This document shows, piece after piece, positions 16,482 through 17,570 of a DNA stretch of 17,570 bases. The translations under genes were made by a program, and so were the position numbers. The notes below the pieces were generated by a model. That model had not been told where the DNA came from and ran no database searches. It saw only the letters and a list, made by a program, of their open reading frames with translations. Every line of letters begins with the position of its first letter. Position 1 is the first letter of the stretch. The stretch is from Bacillota bacterium (GTDB lineage Bacteria > Bacillota > Peptococcia > Peptococcales > Peptococcaceae), in contig JAEZVS010000126.1 of NCBI GenBank assembly GCA_023443145.1, positions 1-17,570 of the forward strand. Direction: 5' to 3'.

Positions 16482-16517
16482 TCACCCTCGACTTTCCGCC
16501 GTCGAGGGTGATTTTTT
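16482..16517 (+). terminator. Strong terminator after lactate permease
   Basis: TCACCCTCGAC (16482-16492) pairs perfectly over 11 bp with GTCGAGGGTGA (16501-16511) around an 8-nt loop, followed by six T. It begins 17 nt after the permease stop codon. Confidence 0.95.
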
Positions 16518-16611
16518 ATGCCTTGCGATTTTTGGCCACTTAGGGTTCTGGGGGCGCAGACCTCATTATGCTTAAAAATAATGCCAACCCGAGATGGCAC
16601 CACGACGGTCG

Positions 16612-16646
16612 CTTTACATGCTTTACCGAGGAATTTCTTTACATGC
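16612..16646 (+). repeat. Direct repeat CTTTACATGC (two copies)
   Basis: Two identical 10-mers lie at 16612-16621 and 16637-16646, 25 nt start to start. The second contains the candidate -35 of the downstream gene. Two-and-a-half-turn spacing could suit a dimeric or tandem-bound regulator, but chance is not excluded. The remaining gap from 16518 to 16611 shows only small AT-rich and GC-rich inverted repeats (16564-16583, 16603-16611) and no ORF that I believe. Confidence 0.35.
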
Positions 16647-16666
16647 CGGCGCAAGACATGTACCAT
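16638..16666 (+). promoter_or_regulatory. Candidate promoter of the flavin-ferredoxin fusion gene
   Basis: TTTACA (16638-16643), a 17-nt spacer and TACCAT (16661-16666) match the sigma-A pattern moderately. They sit 36 nt before the ATG. An ACATG/CATGT inverted repeat (16641-16645 and 16657-16661) lies within the promoter. Confidence 0.4.
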
Positions 16667-16701
16667 AAAGATATTCCAGGAGAATAGAGGAGGTATTTCT
16701 A

Positions 16702-17313
16702 ATGGATGCTACAGCTAAAAAATTTTTGGATCTCTTTCGGAAAGTGAAGACGGTGACGGCTGCAACGGTAGATGCAGAGGGGCATCCTCATGCTCGAATT
16801 GTCGATATTATGTTGGTAGAAGACGATGGCATGTACATCATTACGGCTAAGGGGAAGCCTTATTATAAGCAGTTGGTGGAAAGTGGAGAAATTGCGCTGG
16901 CCGCATCGTGCCCGGATTATCAGTCTTTAAAATTTAATGGCAAGGTTCGTATTGCCGGCCGGAACTGGTTGGATAAAATATTTGAACACAATCCCGGTCT
17001 GAAAGCGGTTTATCCCGGTGAAAGCCGTCATATTCTGGAAGTGTTTCATATTTACGAAGGCCATGGTGAATGGTTCGATCTTTTGCAAGAACCCATTGCC
17101 AGGGTGCCATTTTCGTATGGAGACGTTCAGGTAGAGGAAAGCGGCTTTGTTATTGGTGACAATTGCATTTCTTGCGGAACGTGTGCCGATGCTTGTCCGC
17201 AACATTGCATCAATGCGGGAAACCCATATGTGATTCTTTCGGAACACTGCTTGCAGTGCGGATATTGCGCCTCCGTCTGCCCGGCCGACGCCATCCGCCG
17301 TTTGCACGCCTGA
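16702..17313 (+). CDS. Pyridoxamine-phosphate-oxidase-like split barrel fused to 2x[4Fe-4S] ferredoxin
   Basis: The 203-residue cytoplasmic protein has two parts. Residues 1-130 resemble the FMN-binding split barrel of the pyridoxamine 5'-phosphate oxidase superfamily: TVTAATVDAEGHPHARIVD, then YIITAKGKPYYKQL and LAASCPDYQSLKFNGKVRI. Residues 150-198 form a bacterial-type double-cluster ferredoxin: C155-x2-C158-x2-C161-x3-C165-P and C183-x2-C186-x2-C189-x3-C193-P. Each set has the CxxCxxCxxxCP pattern for one [4Fe-4S] cluster. It presumably passes electrons between iron-sulfur clusters and a bound flavin; the substrate is unknown and true PNPOx activity is unlikely. GAGGAGG lies 8 nt before the ATG. 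No gene partners lie on either side within the window; an rRNA operon follows. Confidence 0.9.
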   Translation: MDATAKKFLDLFRKVKTVTAATVDAEGHPHARIVDIMLVEDDGMYIITAKGKPYYKQLVESGEIALAASCPDYQSLKFNGKVRIAGRNWLDKIFEHNPGLKAVYPGESRHILEVFHIYEGHGEWFDLLQEPIARVPFSYGDVQVEESGFVIGDNCISCGTCADACPQHCINAGNPYVILSEHCLQCGYCASVCPADAIRRLHA

Positions 17314-17449
17314 GCCTTTGCTGCGGAACGGCAGATTCTTTTGGGGTAGGGATCATTTTTTGTTTGCAGTCAAATGGCTTTGCCTGAAAAGATGGTCAAC
17401 AACGGTCGCCAATAACCTCAGTGAAATTTTGCAAAATGCAAAAAAACAG
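17314..17449. other. Intergenic region upstream of the rRNA promoter, UP-like
   Basis: A weak CTGC/GCAG hairpin with a following T-rich stretch (about 17332-17360) may end transcription of the fusion gene, but it is not convincing. From about 17425 the DNA is A/T-rich and contains the perfect palindrome TTTTGCAAAA (17427-17436) and an A7 run. This placement just upstream of the -35 suits an UP element. No ORF is credible. Confidence 0.4.
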
Positions 17450-17478
17450 TTGACAACCAATCAATGGGGTGGTATTAT
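17450..17478 (+). promoter_or_regulatory. rRNA operon promoter
   Basis: TTGACA (17450-17455), a 17-nt spacer and TATTAT (17473-17478), with TGG directly before the -10 as an extended element, form a near-consensus promoter preceded by an A-rich tract. The downstream boxA-like leader identifies it as an rRNA promoter. Transcription should start near 17485. Confidence 0.88.
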
Positions 17479-17483
17479 AAACA

Positions 17484-17517
17484 AGCTGTCGCAAGACAGC
17501 TCTTTGAAAATTGAACA
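17484..17517 (+). promoter_or_regulatory. rRNA leader: boxB-like hairpin and boxA-like antitermination site
   Basis: AGCTGTC-GCAA-GACAGCT (17484-17501) is a perfect 7-bp stem closed by a GNRA tetraloop. It overlaps and is followed by GCTCTTTGAAAATTGAACA, the boxA-like element seen ahead of 16S in many Bacillota. These are the expected binding sites for Nus-type antitermination factors. Confidence 0.75.
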
Positions 17518-17570
17518 GCCAAAGAAAGCGTACGAATTAAGTGAACATGAGCTAGAGCTCTTACGTAAAT
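17518..17570 (+). other. Pre-16S leader, 16S gene beyond the window
   Basis: Sequence after the boxA-like element shows no ORF and contains the palindrome GAGCT-AG-AGCTC. It is most likely the transcribed spacer that pairs in the 16S processing stalk. The mature 16S 5' end is not reached, so no rRNA gene is called. Confidence 0.6.

Noticed and set aside
1..17570. CRISPR array, tRNA, insertion sequence or prophage segment
   Set aside because: No regularly spaced repeats, transposase or integrase motifs, terminal inverted repeats or tRNA-like cloverleaf sequences were found on reading both strands.

Overview
The window looks like a chromosomal segment from an anaerobic, low-to-mid G+C Bacillota (Firmicutes), probably a Clostridia-type organism; genus is not claimed. 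This rests on strong AGGAGG-type ribosome binding sites, the ywlC-ywlE-rpiB-ywlG order known from Bacillota, a type III glutamine synthetase, a clostridial short-chain flavodoxin paired with a DUF3793 protein, and an rRNA leader with a boxA-like CTCTTTGAAAA element. Base composition looks near 50% G+C by eye and even throughout. There are no insertion sequences, phage genes, tRNAs, CRISPR repeats or other signs of a mobile island.

Left part, minus strand (1-7140). Two tandem YhgE/Pip-type membrane proteins overlap by ATGA; the downstream one runs off the left edge. To their right is a four-gene operon transcribed leftwards from a good sigma-A promoter at 7112-7140: ywlC/sua5 (tRNA t6A synthesis), ywlE-like phosphatase, rpiB (ribose-5-phosphate isomerase B) and ywlG (unknown function). 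The last three reading frames are joined by 4-nt overlaps, and a hairpin terminator follows ywlG at 4541-4579.

Middle, plus strand (7235-14577). A divergent TTGACA-17-TATATT promoter drives a cysteine-rich DUF3793 protein and a flavodoxin, closed by a terminator at 8362-8390. Next comes an apparent operon under a CTGACA-17-TAGAAT promoter: a small unrecognised membrane protein with a basic tail, glutamine synthetase III, the lipid II flippase MurJ, and the translation GTPase LepA/EF4, closed by a hairpin.

Right part, plus strand (14661-17570). A single-gene L-lactate permease unit has its own promoter, an overlapping perfect palindrome (candidate operator) and a strong terminator. Then comes a split-barrel flavin-type protein fused to a two-cluster ferredoxin domain. 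The window ends inside the leader of an rRNA operon: a near-consensus promoter, a GNRA-capped hairpin and a boxA-like element are visible, but 16S itself lies beyond the edge.

Most genes are conserved housekeeping functions. The parts least explained are the tandem YhgE pair, the DUF3793-flavodoxin pair, the small membrane protein ahead of glnN, and the flavin-ferredoxin fusion. I see no clear new defence or mobile system. Lactate permease, flavodoxin and the ferredoxin fusion fit an anaerobe that uses low-potential electron carriers and can import lactate; this is inference.
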